From Actinoplanes regularis (GTDB taxonomy: Bacteria > Actinomycetota > Actinomycetes > Mycobacteriales > Micromonosporaceae), in contig NZ_FZNR01000016.1 in the NCBI RefSeq assembly GCF_900188005.1, positions 1 to 64,000 of the forward strand: a stretch of DNA of 64,000 nucleotides. The letters run 5' to 3'. Shown here one piece after another: positions 9,263-18,528 of the stretch. Numbering within the stretch: position 1 is the stretch's first letter; each line of letters begins with the position of its first letter. The notes beneath the pieces were generated by a model. It was not told the origin of the DNA and made no database searches. It worked only from the letters and a program-made list of their open reading frames with translations. The position numbers and the translations under genes were made by a program.

Positions 9263-9985
9263 CTACTCGAAGGGCGGAGTGGGCCGGTCGACGAGGGTGG
9301 GTGTCGAGTCGACGAGCTGCGCGAAGAGGTCGAGGTACGCCGGGTCGTACGGCTCGTCGACGTGGTTGACGTTCCACAGGCCGGAGGTTCTGACCCTTTC
9401 GGCCGCGGCGTGACGGCCCAGCCACAGCGGGGACGGGGAGTCGATCCCGCCGGTGCGGTGAGACAGCAGGGCGATGCTGTTGCGCTCCACCCTGCCCCGA
9501 TCGGCGGCGGTCGGCACGGGGAGCCAGAGCAGTGGCATAGCGACGAGGCGGGCGCTGACCGCACGTTCCAGCGAGTACTCGATGGCGCGGGCCGCGGCGC
9601 CGGCCCGGTGGGCGGTCCAGGATGCCGCGACGGCCGGTTCCCAATTGCCGCTGGCGAGCAGAGCTGTGCCGATGTGGCGCCGGAAGATGCTGCCACGATG
9701 GTTGCCGCCGCCCGGGAAACGGCCGCCGATGATGCCGCGGTGCTGGGCCAGCCGGCCCCGAAGCGTGGCGCGGCTCGTGGCGGTCAGGGCGTGGGTGCCG
9801 ACGCGCACGACGCGAGGCGAGCCGTCGGCGCGGGTCTCCGCCGGCTCGAAGAAGAAGTAGACACCGTGGCTCGGGAGGCCGCTGGTCGTCGTGGGGAGGT
9901 GCCGGGTGCCGCCGAGGCGTGCCGCCAGGTCACCCAGGAGGGCGTACAGCCGGTCGGTGTCGGCCGCGCGTCGGTCGGTCATCAC
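9263..9985 (-). CDS. GIY-YIG-like nuclease domain protein
   Basis: A 240-residue protein whose N-terminal half resembles a GIY-YIG nuclease: GVYFFFE (residues 41-47) in the GIY position, VRVGTHAL (60-67) in the YIG position, a TLRGRLAQH helix (74-82) and FRRHIGTALL (101-110). The C-terminal half is helical with no recognised domain. The ATG of this gene overlaps the stop of the upstream DUF6884-like gene by four bases, so the two proteins are made together. Function is unproven: GIY-YIG folds cut DNA or RNA, which suggests nucleic-acid processing or defence. Confidence 0.6.
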   Translation of the reverse strand: MMTDRRAADTDRLYALLGDLAARLGGTRHLPTTTSGLPSHGVYFFFEPAETRADGSPRVVRVGTHALTATSRATLRGRLAQHRGIIGGRFPGGGNHRGSIFRRHIGTALLASGNWEPAVAASWTAHRAGAAARAIEYSLERAVSARLVAMPLLWLPVPTAADRGRVERNSIALLSHRTGGIDSPSPLWLGRHAAAERVRTSGLWNVNHVDEPYDPAYLDLFAQLVDSTPTLVDRPTPPFE

Positions 9986-10944
9986 AGAGACTCCACAGAG
10001 ATCCCGTCCGGAAGCAGGTCGGGCGAGCGGTACCAGAAAGCCCGAAATGCCGAACCTAGCGCGCGTGGCACGGTGACCATGGCACCGCCACCGGCGGATG
10101 CGACGCTGACCAGTGCCGCCTCAGTGATACCGGCGCTCCTCCAGGGTGTGCGTCGTACGAGGCGGGCATACTCGGTGCTCGCGGCCAGAAACGCCACCAT
10201 CGAGCGGGCGCCGGTCCGGCGGGCGTGCTCACACAGCAGGTCCTCGAGCAAGCCCGGTGGCCAGTCCGCGTGACGGAAGACGCGGTTGTATGTGCCGATC
10301 GGTTCGTCGGCGCTGAGAACGCCGTACCCGCCGCTGATGATCACAATGTTGGCTCGCCGGGCGGTGGCATCGGTAAGAGCGTCGGCGGCCGACGTGTAGA
10401 AGAATCCGGTGTAACGCTGCCAGGCCGGCATCAGCAGGCGGTCGTCGATGGCGGTCGTCGTGGCCAGGACGGCTCTGGCCGCCACCAGATCCGGTGACCA
10501 CCGGGCAGGACGCGGGCGGGCGTCACCGCCGATTGCCTTGCTCGCGGAGCATGCGATGACGATCAGGGCCCGCTCCGGATCGGTACGGACCAACCATCCT
10601 GGCTGTTCCCGTGCCGCAGCCGGCCCGGCGAGGTGAGCGATGGGCCGCCCCGTGGGGGCCGCGGTCTTGGCCGAGGCGATGCCGGATGCCGCGGTCGGTG
10701 CACCAGTCCGCTGGAAGGTCACTACTTCGCCCGGCCTGATCTGTTTGGGTTCGAAACCGGCGGCCCGCCAGGCACGCGTGTTGGGCCGATCGCCGTGCCA
10801 CCACTGGGGATAGTGCCGGATCGACGAGGCGGGCATCCCGCCGACGATCCGGTCCAGTTGCGCCCAGCTCACCACAACAAGATCGACCGATCGACTGCGC
10901 AGCCAGGCCGTCAGTTGGGACCAGTCAGCGCGGGAATCGGCCAC
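9982..10944 (-). CDS. DUF7662-like plus DUF6884 (YaaA-like) two-domain protein
   Basis: A roughly 320-residue protein of two parts. The N-terminal part (WSQLTAWLRSRSVDLVVVSW, then SSIRHYPQWWHGD and a conserved VTFQR end) resembles the DUF7662 DNA-binding-like domain. The C-terminal part has ALIVIACSASKAIGG, YTGFFYTSA and IISGGYGVLSADEPIGTYN, the pattern of DUF6884 proteins related to YaaA. YaaA relatives bind DNA; some homologues act near base-modification enzymes. Start is uncertain: GTG at 10944 or 10980, neither with a good ribosome site. It is the first gene of a two-gene unit with the GIY-YIG-like gene. Confidence 0.62.
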   Translation of the reverse strand: MADSRADWSQLTAWLRSRSVDLVVVSWAQLDRIVGGMPASSIRHYPQWWHGDRPNTRAWRAAGFEPKQIRPGEVVTFQRTGAPTAASGIASAKTAAPTGRPIAHLAGPAAAREQPGWLVRTDPERALIVIACSASKAIGGDARPRPARWSPDLVAARAVLATTTAIDDRLLMPAWQRYTGFFYTSAADALTDATARRANIVIISGGYGVLSADEPIGTYNRVFRHADWPPGLLEDLLCEHARRTGARSMVAFLAASTEYARLVRRTPWRSAGITEAALVSVASAGGGAMVTVPRALGSAFRAFWYRSPDLLPDGISVESL

Positions 10945-11091
10945 GGCGCCACGGTACGGGACGCGCGGCACCCAGCACACCGGCCGTTCACAGACCTTCC
11001 GTCGGTTCCACCGCGTAAGCCGGCTCCTAGCCCCGTTCTTGAAGATCGCTAATGGTCATGCCAGGGAGCGGATCGCGGCGTAAGAGTGGAC

Positions 11092-11109
11092 GTGTCAAGT
11101 ACATGACAC
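11092..11109. promoter_or_regulatory. 18-bp near-perfect palindromic operator candidate
   Basis: GTGTCAAGTACATGACAC: six-base arms GTGTCA/TGACAC flank a GTAC core, 16 of 18 positions symmetric. It lies in the divergent interval between the DUF6884-like gene and the low-GC membrane protein, 55 bases before the latter's ATG. The cognate regulator is unknown. Confidence 0.45.
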
Positions 11110-11164
11110 TTCACGCCGACAAATCAAGGTATTAGCCTTGCTGCAGTTTCAACCCTAGTTGAGA

Positions 11165-12280
11165 ATGTCGGTGCGCCGTATGACTGAGGATTCCGCGCCT
11201 TCCGGTTCCAACGGCGGTGGCAAACTTGACGCCGAGACCGGCTCCAGCAATTCGGGCTTGCTGGATCTATCTATCGAGCTATCGTCGCCCCAAGTTTTCT
11301 CGGGTTCAAAATTTGCACTCTACCTGCATATAAAGAATCCATTCTCGAAACCGATCTGGATTCGAAAGGTTACCACCAACCTTCCATCGGCCGTGCATTC
11401 CGTGGAAGACGAAGCCCAGACACAGGAAAATGAAGGGGCTCGCGTCGCCGCGGCGCAGAATTACCTCAACGAAGCCATGGATAGGCTTATTCGCATAGAA
11501 CGCCGCCTCGGCGAACTCGATTCCCAACCCGTAAGTGACGAGCGGGAAAAGGAAGCGGAACGCTTGAAGGCGTCCGCGCACGACATCAACGCACGGCTCT
11601 CCGCCAGTCGAGACCTATTGTTGACGCAGCAGGGGTATGGAATCGTGACCTTGGCGAACAAGGCCCATGTCCGCATCGAGAACGCCCGGCTACGCAACTA
11701 CGCGTGGTATGTAAATGATCAGGCTATGCTCCACGTCGAAGATATGCTGGCACTTGACGACGTCGTGGCGCTTCGTGGATCATTGCCGATGGATGTCGCA
11801 CTGCAGGCGGGAAGCAGCAACGTCTGGACCATCACGCTTTCAACGAAAAAGAATCCTTTCTTCCTGCCGGCCGCATACCGCCTTAATATCACAGTGCTGT
11901 ATTCGTTTGACCCGCCATCGGATCAGGTTGAGCAAGCGACCAGCCGGATTCATTCGAACGTCGCGCCGGCGACGGTCAACATCAGGTCTTCACTCTGGTC
12001 GGTAATGGGCGGATCTGTCTGCGGAGGACTTCTCGGCGCGACCGCGAGGTTGCTCCAGCAGATCGGGTCGACGGCCGGATCGCACGACGCATCCTCGATA
12101 CTTTCCCCACTCCTCCTTGCCGCCGTGCTGAGTATTGCCGCATCAATTTTCGCGGCAAGAAAATCTGAAACGCAGTCTTTTGTCTCAGTTGAGGATTTTT
12201 GGGGTGGCGCACTCGTCGGCTTCTTGATCGGCTACTCCGGTACAGCCGCATTTGAGAGCTTGACTCGGATAAGCAGGTAG
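11165..12280 (+). CDS. Low-GC membrane-anchored protein of unknown function
   Basis: A 371-residue protein I do not recognise. Residues about 28-75 look like an immunoglobulin-like beta domain (LSIELSSPQVFSGSKFALYL), then a long charged coiled coil (about 90-165), a second beta-rich region, and three C-terminal membrane helices (about 275-295, 308-330, 343-365). Base composition is clearly lower in GC than the neighbours, with many A/T-ending codons, so recent transfer is likely. Start is uncertain: ATG 11165 is chosen; TTG 11159 and ATG 11180 are alternatives. A palindrome lies upstream. The coiled coil plus membrane anchor recalls effector or sensor proteins of accessory islands, which is inference only. 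Confidence 0.6.
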   Translation: MSVRRMTEDSAPSGSNGGGKLDAETGSSNSGLLDLSIELSSPQVFSGSKFALYLHIKNPFSKPIWIRKVTTNLPSAVHSVEDEAQTQENEGARVAAAQNYLNEAMDRLIRIERRLGELDSQPVSDEREKEAERLKASAHDINARLSASRDLLLTQQGYGIVTLANKAHVRIENARLRNYAWYVNDQAMLHVEDMLALDDVVALRGSLPMDVALQAGSSNVWTITLSTKKNPFFLPAAYRLNITVLYSFDPPSDQVEQATSRIHSNVAPATVNIRSSLWSVMGGSVCGGLLGATARLLQQIGSTAGSHDASSILSPLLLAAVLSIAASIFAARKSETQSFVSVEDFWGGALVGFLIGYSGTAAFESLTRISR

Positions 12281-12422
12281 CGTATTCATTTCGGCCGACC
12301 AGCGCCCGTGATCTTGTAACCAGCGCACAAGGCAGCGGTGCCGCCGCACCCCGGCGGTCCGATGACAGGCGGGCGGGGTGCGAGGACCACGCCGAGGGGC
12401 GGCCGCTGGACGGGTCAGCGGG

Positions 12423-12857
12423 TCAGTCGAGGCAGAACTCGTTGCCCTCGATGTCCTGCATGTTCAGGCAGGACTCGTTGTACTCGTCGGCGAGCAGCAG
12501 GGTTCCGCGGACCGCGCCGAGTGGGATCAGGCGGGCGCACTCGGCCTCGAGGGCGGCAAGCCGTTCCTCGCCCACAAGGCCGGTGCCGACGCGCACGTCG
12601 AGGTGCACGCGGTTCTTGACGACCTTGCCCTCGGGTACGCGCTGGAAGTACAGCCGCGGGCCCTCCCCCGAGGGGTCCATGCAGGCGAACCCCGCGCCCC
12701 GCCGCTCGGGCGGCAGCGTGCGCTCGTAGTCTTCCCAGGTCGCGAACCCCTTCGGGGGCGGCGGTACGACGTACCCCAGCACCTCGCACCAGAACCGGGC
12801 CACCCGCTCGGGATCAGCACAGTCGAAGGTGATCTGAACCTTCTTGATCGACACCAT
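12423..12857 (-). CDS. VOC family (glyoxalase-like) protein
   Basis: A 144-residue vicinal-oxygen-chelate protein with two beta-alpha-beta-beta-beta units: VQITFDCADPERVARFWCEVLGY at the start and NMQDIEGNEFCLD at the end, the latter holding the usual metal-position Glu. Members include glyoxalases, dioxygenases and bleomycin-type resistance proteins; this one cannot be assigned. ATG at 12857 is chosen because homology begins there, although the frame is open far upstream. Confidence 0.85.
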   Translation of the reverse strand: MVSIKKVQITFDCADPERVARFWCEVLGYVVPPPPKGFATWEDYERTLPPERRGAGFACMDPSGEGPRLYFQRVPEGKVVKNRVHLDVRVGTGLVGEERLAALEAECARLIPLGAVRGTLLLADEYNESCLNMQDIEGNEFCLD

Positions 12858-12933
12858 CGACCCACGATAGATGGGGATCTTCGCCGTCCCACCCTGGGGC
12901 GTGACCGCCGACCCGAGTTGATCAAATAGGCGG

Positions 12934-14070
12934 ATGACCGACGAGGAGATCGCCGAGCGGATCCGCCAGGTGCGGCGACGTGAGCAGAGGCCGAGCGTGA
13001 TCGGCGGGCATCCGGTGCTCATCGAGACGGTCCGGCTGCCCACCGGGGCGGTCACGACCGTCCACCGGGTGCTCGACGGGCGGATCACGGTGCTGCGCGC
13101 GGGCGCGGACTCGTTCAGCGACGACGTGGCGCGGGCGCTGCTGGACGTCCCGGCGGTCTCGACCGGCAAGATCGAGCCCTTCGCTGTCGACGTGCCCGGC
13201 CTGCGGCTGGACCGTGCCGTCGCGCTCGGGCCCGACCTCGGCTCGGGGCCCGATCGCGAGCTGGACGAGCGGACGGTGACGGTCGTGGCCGTGCATCACA
13301 GCGAGATCCTGCCGGGCGAGGCGGAGGCGGACTTCCACCGGGCGATCTCGTCGCGCGGCACCGGTCTCGTCCATCGGCTCAACGAATGGAACCGCCACCC
13401 GGTGCCGCGCGCCGACGCCCGCCTGCTCGACGACTGGCCGGGCGGCCTGATGCGCCGTTCGACGAGGTTCCACCCCTGGCCGGCCGAGCGGATGCTGACC
13501 CTGGTCGCGCCGGACGGGCCCGCCGGCGTACGCGTCGAGATCCAGGGCATGGACGGCCACGTCCTCACCCTGCAACGCCGGTGGGACCGGGCTGTCGGCA
13601 CGCTCACCTCCCCCGGCGGCGCGTCGGCGGCGGTCGACCTGCCCCGGCACGACCTGTGGGCGAGGCTCGGCCCGGTCTTCCTGGGGGCGGACCCGGCCGG
13701 GCTGGTCACCGCCGCCGAGGGTGTGCCGGAGAGCGACGTGCTGGAGCTGCGGTACCAGACGGAGGACCACGGCAGCGCGGCACTGCCGCGGCTGGAGAGT
13801 CTGGACAGCTGCGTGGCGCGGCTCGACCGGCAGATCCTGCGTACGCCGGGCAACTGGGCCGTCTTCACCTCCCGTTCGGACGCCGTGATCCAGGTGGAGT
13901 GCACCGACGACGGCCGGCTCTGGCTGGAGACCCCCGAGCCCGACACGAAGCAGTCCCTCGGGCGGCTGGTGACCGTCCGGGAGGCCACCGCTCTCCTGGA
14001 GGTTCTGGCCCGGGAGGACCGCAGCGCCGTGGCCGGGCTTCCCGGCGTCGAAGCCGTCCCCTGGGACTGA
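12934..14070 (+). CDS. Hypothetical protein
   Basis: A 378-residue protein of unknown function without signal peptide or membrane segments. The N-terminus is a short charged helix (MTDEEIAERIRQVRRREQR) followed by an alpha/beta region; the middle (SEILPGEAEADFHRAISSRG) and the end (REATALLEVLAREDRS) are helical. Codon use is native. AGGCGG precedes the ATG. It is 83 bases upstream of a dehydrogenase gene on the same strand and could be cotranscribed with it. Confidence 0.65.
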   Translation: MTDEEIAERIRQVRRREQRPSVIGGHPVLIETVRLPTGAVTTVHRVLDGRITVLRAGADSFSDDVARALLDVPAVSTGKIEPFAVDVPGLRLDRAVALGPDLGSGPDRELDERTVTVVAVHHSEILPGEAEADFHRAISSRGTGLVHRLNEWNRHPVPRADARLLDDWPGGLMRRSTRFHPWPAERMLTLVAPDGPAGVRVEIQGMDGHVLTLQRRWDRAVGTLTSPGGASAAVDLPRHDLWARLGPVFLGADPAGLVTAAEGVPESDVLELRYQTEDHGSAALPRLESLDSCVARLDRQILRTPGNWAVFTSRSDAVIQVECTDDGRLWLETPEPDTKQSLGRLVTVREATALLEVLAREDRSAVAGLPGVEAVPWD

Positions 14071-14153
14071 CCCTTGCGCAGTGGCGGGCCTCACGTGGAT
14101 TCACGCGCGTCGCTCCGCCACGGGATCGCGGGAGACACCGCACGATTGTCGCC

Positions 14154-15053
14154 GTGCGCTATTTGATCTCGAACGCCGAGGCGCTGGCCGAGCTCGGCGA
14201 CCTGGACGCCGGCCTCTACGACGGCACCCGGCCCGTGCCCGAGGACCTGGACGATGTCGAGTTCTACGCGATGCCGTACGGAGTGATCGATCCGCGCTTC
14301 TGCGAGCCGATCGGGCGGATGCCCCGGCTTCGAGTGGTGCAGACCGTCACCGCCGGCTACGACCATGTCCTGCCCTACCTGCGGCCCGGCCTGACCCTGG
14401 CCAACGGCCGGGGCGTGCACGACGCGGCCACCGCCGAGCTGGCCGTGGCGCTCACCCTCGCCGCGCGGCGCCGTCTGCCGGAGTTCGTCCGGGCCGGCGA
14501 CGGGGGCCGCTGGGCCCCGGTATGGGCGACCGGGCTCGCCGACACCCGGGTGCTGATCGTCGGCTACGGCTCGATCGGCGCCGCGATCGAGCGCCGGCTG
14601 GCCGGTTTCGAGGTGGAGATCAGCCGGGTGGCCCGGAGCGCCCGTTCCGGCGTACAACCGATCTCGGAGCTTTCGCGGCTCCTGCCGGAGGCGGACGTCG
14701 TCATCCTGACCACCTCGCTGACCCCGGAGACCGAGGGTCTGGTGGACCGGGAGTTCCTCGCCGCGATGGCCGACGGCGCCCTGTTGGTGAACGTGTCCCG
14801 GGGGCGGGTGGTGGACACCGGGGCGCTGCTCGCCGAGCTGGGGTCAGGCCGGCTGCACGCCGCCCTGGACGTCACCGACCCCGAGCCGCTGCCCGCCGGC
14901 CACCCGCTGTGGTCCGCGCCGAATGTCCTGATCACCCCGCATGCGGGCGGCCTGACCGCCGCGCTGGCTCCCCGGGCCCGGCGGCTGCTGATCGACCAGG
15001 TCCGGCGGTATGCGGCGGGCGAGCCGCTCGCGAACGTCGTCGTCGCGCCGTAG
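14154..15053 (+). CDS. D-isomer-specific 2-hydroxyacid dehydrogenase
   Basis: A 299-residue NAD-dependent dehydrogenase. The Rossmann motif is VLIVGYGSIGAAIERRL, the substrate Arg lies in NVSRGRVVDTGALL, a Glu in ALDVTDPEPLP and the catalytic His in LITPHAGG. Family members reduce 2-keto acids such as glyoxylate, hydroxypyruvate or pyruvate; the substrate is not predictable. The GTG start at 14154 opens at the domain boundary (VRYLISNAEAL). No obvious pathway partner is adjacent. Confidence 0.9.
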   Translation: MRYLISNAEALAELGDLDAGLYDGTRPVPEDLDDVEFYAMPYGVIDPRFCEPIGRMPRLRVVQTVTAGYDHVLPYLRPGLTLANGRGVHDAATAELAVALTLAARRRLPEFVRAGDGGRWAPVWATGLADTRVLIVGYGSIGAAIERRLAGFEVEISRVARSARSGVQPISELSRLLPEADVVILTTSLTPETEGLVDREFLAAMADGALLVNVSRGRVVDTGALLAELGSGRLHAALDVTDPEPLPAGHPLWSAPNVLITPHAGGLTAALAPRARRLLIDQVRRYAAGEPLANVVVAP

Positions 15054-15067
15054 CGCCCGCCCCGGTC

Positions 15068-15117
15068 TTGAGCGGTCGCTCAAATCCGCGTATCCTGAGT
15101 TTTGAGCGACCGCTCAA
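15068..15117. promoter_or_regulatory. Twin TetR-type operators around a -10 element
   Basis: Two perfect palindromes of one design, TTGAGCGGTCGCTCAA (15068-15083) and TTGAGCGACCGCTCAA (15102-15117), have centres 34 bp apart. TATCCT at 15091-15096 lies between them and fits a -10 box for the epimerase transcript. TTGAGCG-N2-CGCTCAA is typical of TetR-family operators. No TetR gene is adjacent; the only TetR-type gene in the window is at 42.4-43.6 kb. Confidence 0.75.
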
Positions 15118-15142
15118 CACTGCCGGGACGGGAAGCAACCAG

Positions 15143-15217
15143 ATGAGAGCTCAGATCACGCTGTCGCCGAGAGCGGTTCGGCCCATCGGCGACGCGGTCG
15201 CCACCCACGGCCGATGA
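15143..15217 (+). CDS. 24-codon ORF translationally coupled to the epimerase gene
   Basis: ATG at 15143 opens a 24-residue peptide (MRAQITLSPRAVRPIGDAVA and four more residues). GGGAAG lies upstream at a reasonable distance. Its TGA at 15215-15217 overlaps the ATG of the epimerase at 15214 in an ATGA junction. The epimerase has no separate ribosome site of its own, so translation of this small ORF probably delivers ribosomes to it. It may be a pure coupling device rather than a functional peptide. Confidence 0.45.
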   Translation: MRAQITLSPRAVRPIGDAVATHGR

Positions 15218-16125
15218 AGGTCGTCATCGCCGGCGGTTCCGGCGCCCTCGGGCAGCGGATCGCCCGTGACCTGATCGATCGGGGCGACGACGTGGTCGTC
15301 CTGAGCCGTTCGGCCACCCGGGTCCGGTGGGGCCGGCAGGTGTCCTGGGACGGCCGGACCGTCGGGCCCTGGGCGTCCGAACTGTCCGGCGCCGCGTTGA
15401 TCAACCTCTGCGGCGAGCTGGTATTCCGGCGGCCGACCCCGGCCAACATCGCGCTGCTGACCCGGTCCCGGACGGAGCCCACCCTGACGCTCGCCCGGGC
15501 CTGCGCGAGCCTGGACCGGCCGGTGCCGGTGCTCCTGCAGATGAGCACGCTGGCGATCTACGGCGACGCCGGCGAGGAGGCTCTCGACGAGTCCGCCCCG
15601 CCGGCCGAGGGTCCGCCGCAGATGGCCGGTGTCGCCCGGGCCTGGGAGGAGGCCGCGGCGGAGCTGCCCGCTGCGCGCCGGGTAACCCTGCGGACCAGCA
15701 TCGTGTTCGATCGGGGCGCCCCGGCCTTCGACCGGCTGACCGACTTCGTCCGCTGGGGCCTCGGCGGCCGGATGGGCAACGGCCGGCAGTGGATCAGCTG
15801 GCTGCACATCGACGACCTGTGCGCGATCGTGCGCCATTGCCTGGAGGACACGAGGCTGTCGGGCATCGTGCACGCGGCCTCCCCCAGCCCGGTGCGCAAC
15901 AGCGAACTCATGGCCACGCTCCGCCGGGCGACGGGTCACGCCGTCGGCCTGCCCACCCCCGCGCCTCTGGTCCGCCTCGGATCGGTGCTCCTGCGCGCCG
16001 ATCCACTGCTGGTGCTGACCGGCCGCCGGTGTGTCCCGAAGCGACTGTGCGAGGCCGGCTTCGAGTTCACCTATCCGGAGCTGGAACCCGCGGTCGCCGA
16101 CCTGCTCGGCGTGCGGGCCGGATGA
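15214..16125 (+). CDS. TIGR01777-type NAD(P)-dependent epimerase/SDR
   Basis: A 303-residue extended short-chain dehydrogenase of the TIGR01777 (SDR39U1, YfcH-like) family. The cofactor loop is VVIAGGSGALGQRIARDL, followed by LINLCGE and LQMSTLAIYGD; the C-terminal DUF1731 part contains GRRCVPKRLCEAGFEFTYPE. The physiological reaction is unknown for most members. It is controlled by the twin operators at 15068-15117 and coupled to the small ORF before it, which suggests induction by a small-molecule ligand. Confidence 0.88.
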   Translation: MKVVIAGGSGALGQRIARDLIDRGDDVVVLSRSATRVRWGRQVSWDGRTVGPWASELSGAALINLCGELVFRRPTPANIALLTRSRTEPTLTLARACASLDRPVPVLLQMSTLAIYGDAGEEALDESAPPAEGPPQMAGVARAWEEAAAELPAARRVTLRTSIVFDRGAPAFDRLTDFVRWGLGGRMGNGRQWISWLHIDDLCAIVRHCLEDTRLSGIVHAASPSPVRNSELMATLRRATGHAVGLPTPAPLVRLGSVLLRADPLLVLTGRRCVPKRLCEAGFEFTYPELEPAVADLLGVRAG

Positions 16126-16140
16126 AACGCCGACCGGAGG

Positions 16141-18447
16141 TCAGGGCTTGGCGTGCAGCTCGTCGTGCAGGGCGCGCATCAGCTCGGCACCGGTGAACGG
16201 CTTCTCCAGCAGGTGCACGTCGGCGGAGAGGGTCCCGTGGTCGGTCAGCACCGGCTGGGCGTATCCGGACATGAACAGCACCTTCGTCCGTGGATAGCGG
16301 GTCACGATCGCGTCGGCCAGGTCCTTGCCCAGCATCCCCGGCATGATGACATCGGTGAGCAGGACGTCGATCGGGTGCTCGGCGGCCAGCCGGAGCGCCT
16401 CCTCACCACCGTTCGCGGCCAGCACGGTGTACCCGCCGCGGTTGAGGATGCGGGAGGTCACCTCGCGCAGCGCGTCCTCGTCCTCGGCCACCAGGACGGT
16501 CACCCCGTCCCCGGGCATCAGGTCCGCGGAGTCCTCCCCGTTCGTCTCCTGCGCCTGCATGTCGGTGACCGGCAGCAGGATGATGAACGTGGTGCCCATG
16601 CCCGGCTCGGAGTAGATCTGCACGGTGCCACCGGCCTGGGTGATGATGCCGTAGACGGTGGCCAGGCCGAGGCCGGTCCCCTGCCCGCTGGGCTTGGTGG
16701 TGAAGAACGGCTCGAACGCCTTGTCGATCACCTCCTTGGGCATGCCGGTGCCGGTGTCCGAGACACGTAGCCGCAGGTAGCTGCCGGGCTTGAGGCCCGC
16801 GCGAGCGGCCGAGTGCTCCTCGTCGACCTGGACCTCGGCGGTGTCGATGGTGAGCCGGCCACCGGTCGGCATCGCGTCCCGGGCGTTCACCGCGAGATTG
16901 ACCAGGACCTGCTCCAGCTGGCCGGGGTCGGCCATCACGGCGGGCAGCGGCGTGGTCGTCCGTACCGTCAGCTTGATGTGCTCGCCCAGCGAGCGTTCCA
17001 GCATCTTCTGGACCTCGGTGACCACCGCGTTCAGGTCGAGCGGCCGTGGCCGGATCACCTCACGCCGGGCGAAGGCGAGCAACTGGTGGGTGAGGTCGCT
17101 GCCGCGCTGGGCGGCGCGGGCGATCTGTTCGGCGTCGGCGGCCGCGGGGCTGCCGGCCACGTCCTCGATGATGAACGCCGCGTAGTTGACGATCACCGCG
17201 AGCAGGTTGTTGAAGTCGTGCGCGATGCCGCCGGCCAGCTGACCGAGGCTCTCCAGCCGCTGGGCCTGCTGCATCCGGGCCTCCAGCCGCTGCCGGTCGG
17301 TCTCCTCCCGCAGCCGGCGCCGTTCGGCCTCGACGGCCAGCCGCTCGGTGATGTCCCGGACCGCAACCACGGTGATCACCCCCGTGTCGGTGTACATCGC
17401 GCTGACGGCGATGTCGACCGGCAGTTCGGCACCGTCGCTGCGGATCGCCCGCCGTTTGGCCCAGCGCTGTTCGTCGCCGCCGGTCCGCTCGCTGTCCAGC
17501 GGGGTGGAGTCGCCACCGGTGCGCAGGACCGCCGAGACCGGCGGCAGGCCGTCCGGCAGCAGCCGGTCCACGGACATGTGGATCAGGTCGTGCCGGGGAT
17601 GCCCGAACAGCCGCTCGGCCTCGGCGTTCACCAGCACCATCCGGCCGGACTCGGCGACGCCGAGCAACGCGTCCGGCGCGGCGTCGAGGATCGCCTGGAC
17701 CCGGGCCTCGGCGCGTTCACGCTCGGTGACGTCCCGGGCCGTGCCCGTGGTGCCGATCAGCATGTCGTGCTCGTCGAGCAGCGGCGAGATCAGCATGGAG
17801 ACCGCCACAGGCCGGCCGGAGGCGGTGATCCGGGAGCAGCGGTAGCGGTCCACCCGGCCGCCGAGGCGCACGAGGTGGCGGATCTGTTCCTCGTCGCCGC
17901 GGCGATCCGGCGGAATGATCTTTTCGATCGAGGCGCCGATCATCTCCTCGGCCGGGTAGCCGTAGAGCAGTTCAGCGCCCGGGTTCCAGGAGAGGATCCG
18001 GCCGTCCTGGGCGGTGGTGACGATCGCGTCGTGCGAGGACTGGACGATCGAGGCGAACAGCTTGAGGGTGGCGGCGGCCCGCCGTTGGACGGTGTCGTCC
18101 CGGAGGATCGAGGTCACGTACGTCTCCCCGTCCGGCGCGGTGACCGTGGCGAGGGAGATCTCTACCGGGAAGGTCGAGCCGTTGTAGCACCGGCCGCGCA
18201 CCGGCCGCCGGCGTAGCGGAGGATGCTCGCCGGCGAGGTACTCGGCTCGCAGCGTCGCGTGTTTCGAACGCGCCGGCTCCGGTATCAGATCGTCGATGGA
18301 TATGCCGATCAACCGGCCGGGCGGGTAGCTGAACATCTCGTGCGCACGGCGGTTGGCGACCGTGATGACGCCATCCGAGCGGCTGACGATGATCGCGTCC
18401 GGCGCAGTGTCGATCATGAGCCCCGGCAGCTCGTTGCCTGACTCCAC
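16141..18447 (-). CDS. Triple-PAS hybrid sensor histidine kinase
   Basis: A 768-residue soluble hybrid kinase. Three PAS domains are visible, beginning near [24 protein letters not shown] and [12 protein letters not shown], then a coiled linker, the HisKA box [16 protein letters not shown] with the phospho-accepting His, an ATPase domain ([30 protein letters not shown]) and a C-terminal receiver domain with the phospho-Asp in [10 protein letters not shown]. No membrane helices, so it senses an internal cue through PAS ligands. The GTG at 18447 follows a run of GGGAGGG. It is divergent from the DUF574 methyltransferase, and no separate response regulator is adjacent. Confidence 0.92.
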   Translation of the reverse strand: MESGNELPGLMIDTAPDAIIVSRSDGVITVANRRAHEMFSYPPGRLIGISIDDLIPEPARSKHATLRAEYLAGEHPPLRRRPVRGRCYNGSTFPVEISLATVTAPDGETYVTSILRDDTVQRRAAATLKLFASIVQSSHDAIVTTAQDGRILSWNPGAELLYGYPAEEMIGASIEKIIPPDRRGDEEQIRHLVRLGGRVDRYRCSRITASGRPVAVSMLISPLLDEHDMLIGTTGTARDVTERERAEARVQAILDAAPDALLGVAESGRMVLVNAEAERLFGHPRHDLIHMSVDRLLPDGLPPVSAVLRTGGDSTPLDSERTGGDEQRWAKRRAIRSDGAELPVDIAVSAMYTDTGVITVVAVRDITERLAVEAERRRLREETDRQRLEARMQQAQRLESLGQLAGGIAHDFNNLLAVIVNYAAFIIEDVAGSPAAADAEQIARAAQRGSDLTHQLLAFARREVIRPRPLDLNAVVTEVQKMLERSLGEHIKLTVRTTTPLPAVMADPGQLEQVLVNLAVNARDAMPTGGRLTIDTAEVQVDEEHSAARAGLKPGSYLRLRVSDTGTGMPKEVIDKAFEPFFTTKPSGQGTGLGLATVYGIITQAGGTVQIYSEPGMGTTFIILLPVTDMQAQETNGEDSADLMPGDGVTVLVAEDEDALREVTSRILNRGGYTVLAANGGEEALRLAAEHPIDVLLTDVIMPGMLGKDLADAIVTRYPRTKVLFMSGYAQPVLTDHGTLSADVHLLEKPFTGAELMRALHDELHAKP

Positions 18448-18528
18448 GCCCTCCCCCTCCCTTATCAAACTACCAATTTTCCGGTATTTCGGGCACCAGT
18501 TCATGCGAACCAGTGCATCTTCAGGGTT

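Noticed and set aside
15068-15117. A two-unit CRISPR-like repeat
   Set aside because: The two copies are self-complementary 16-mers around a promoter, with no further repeats; operators explain them.
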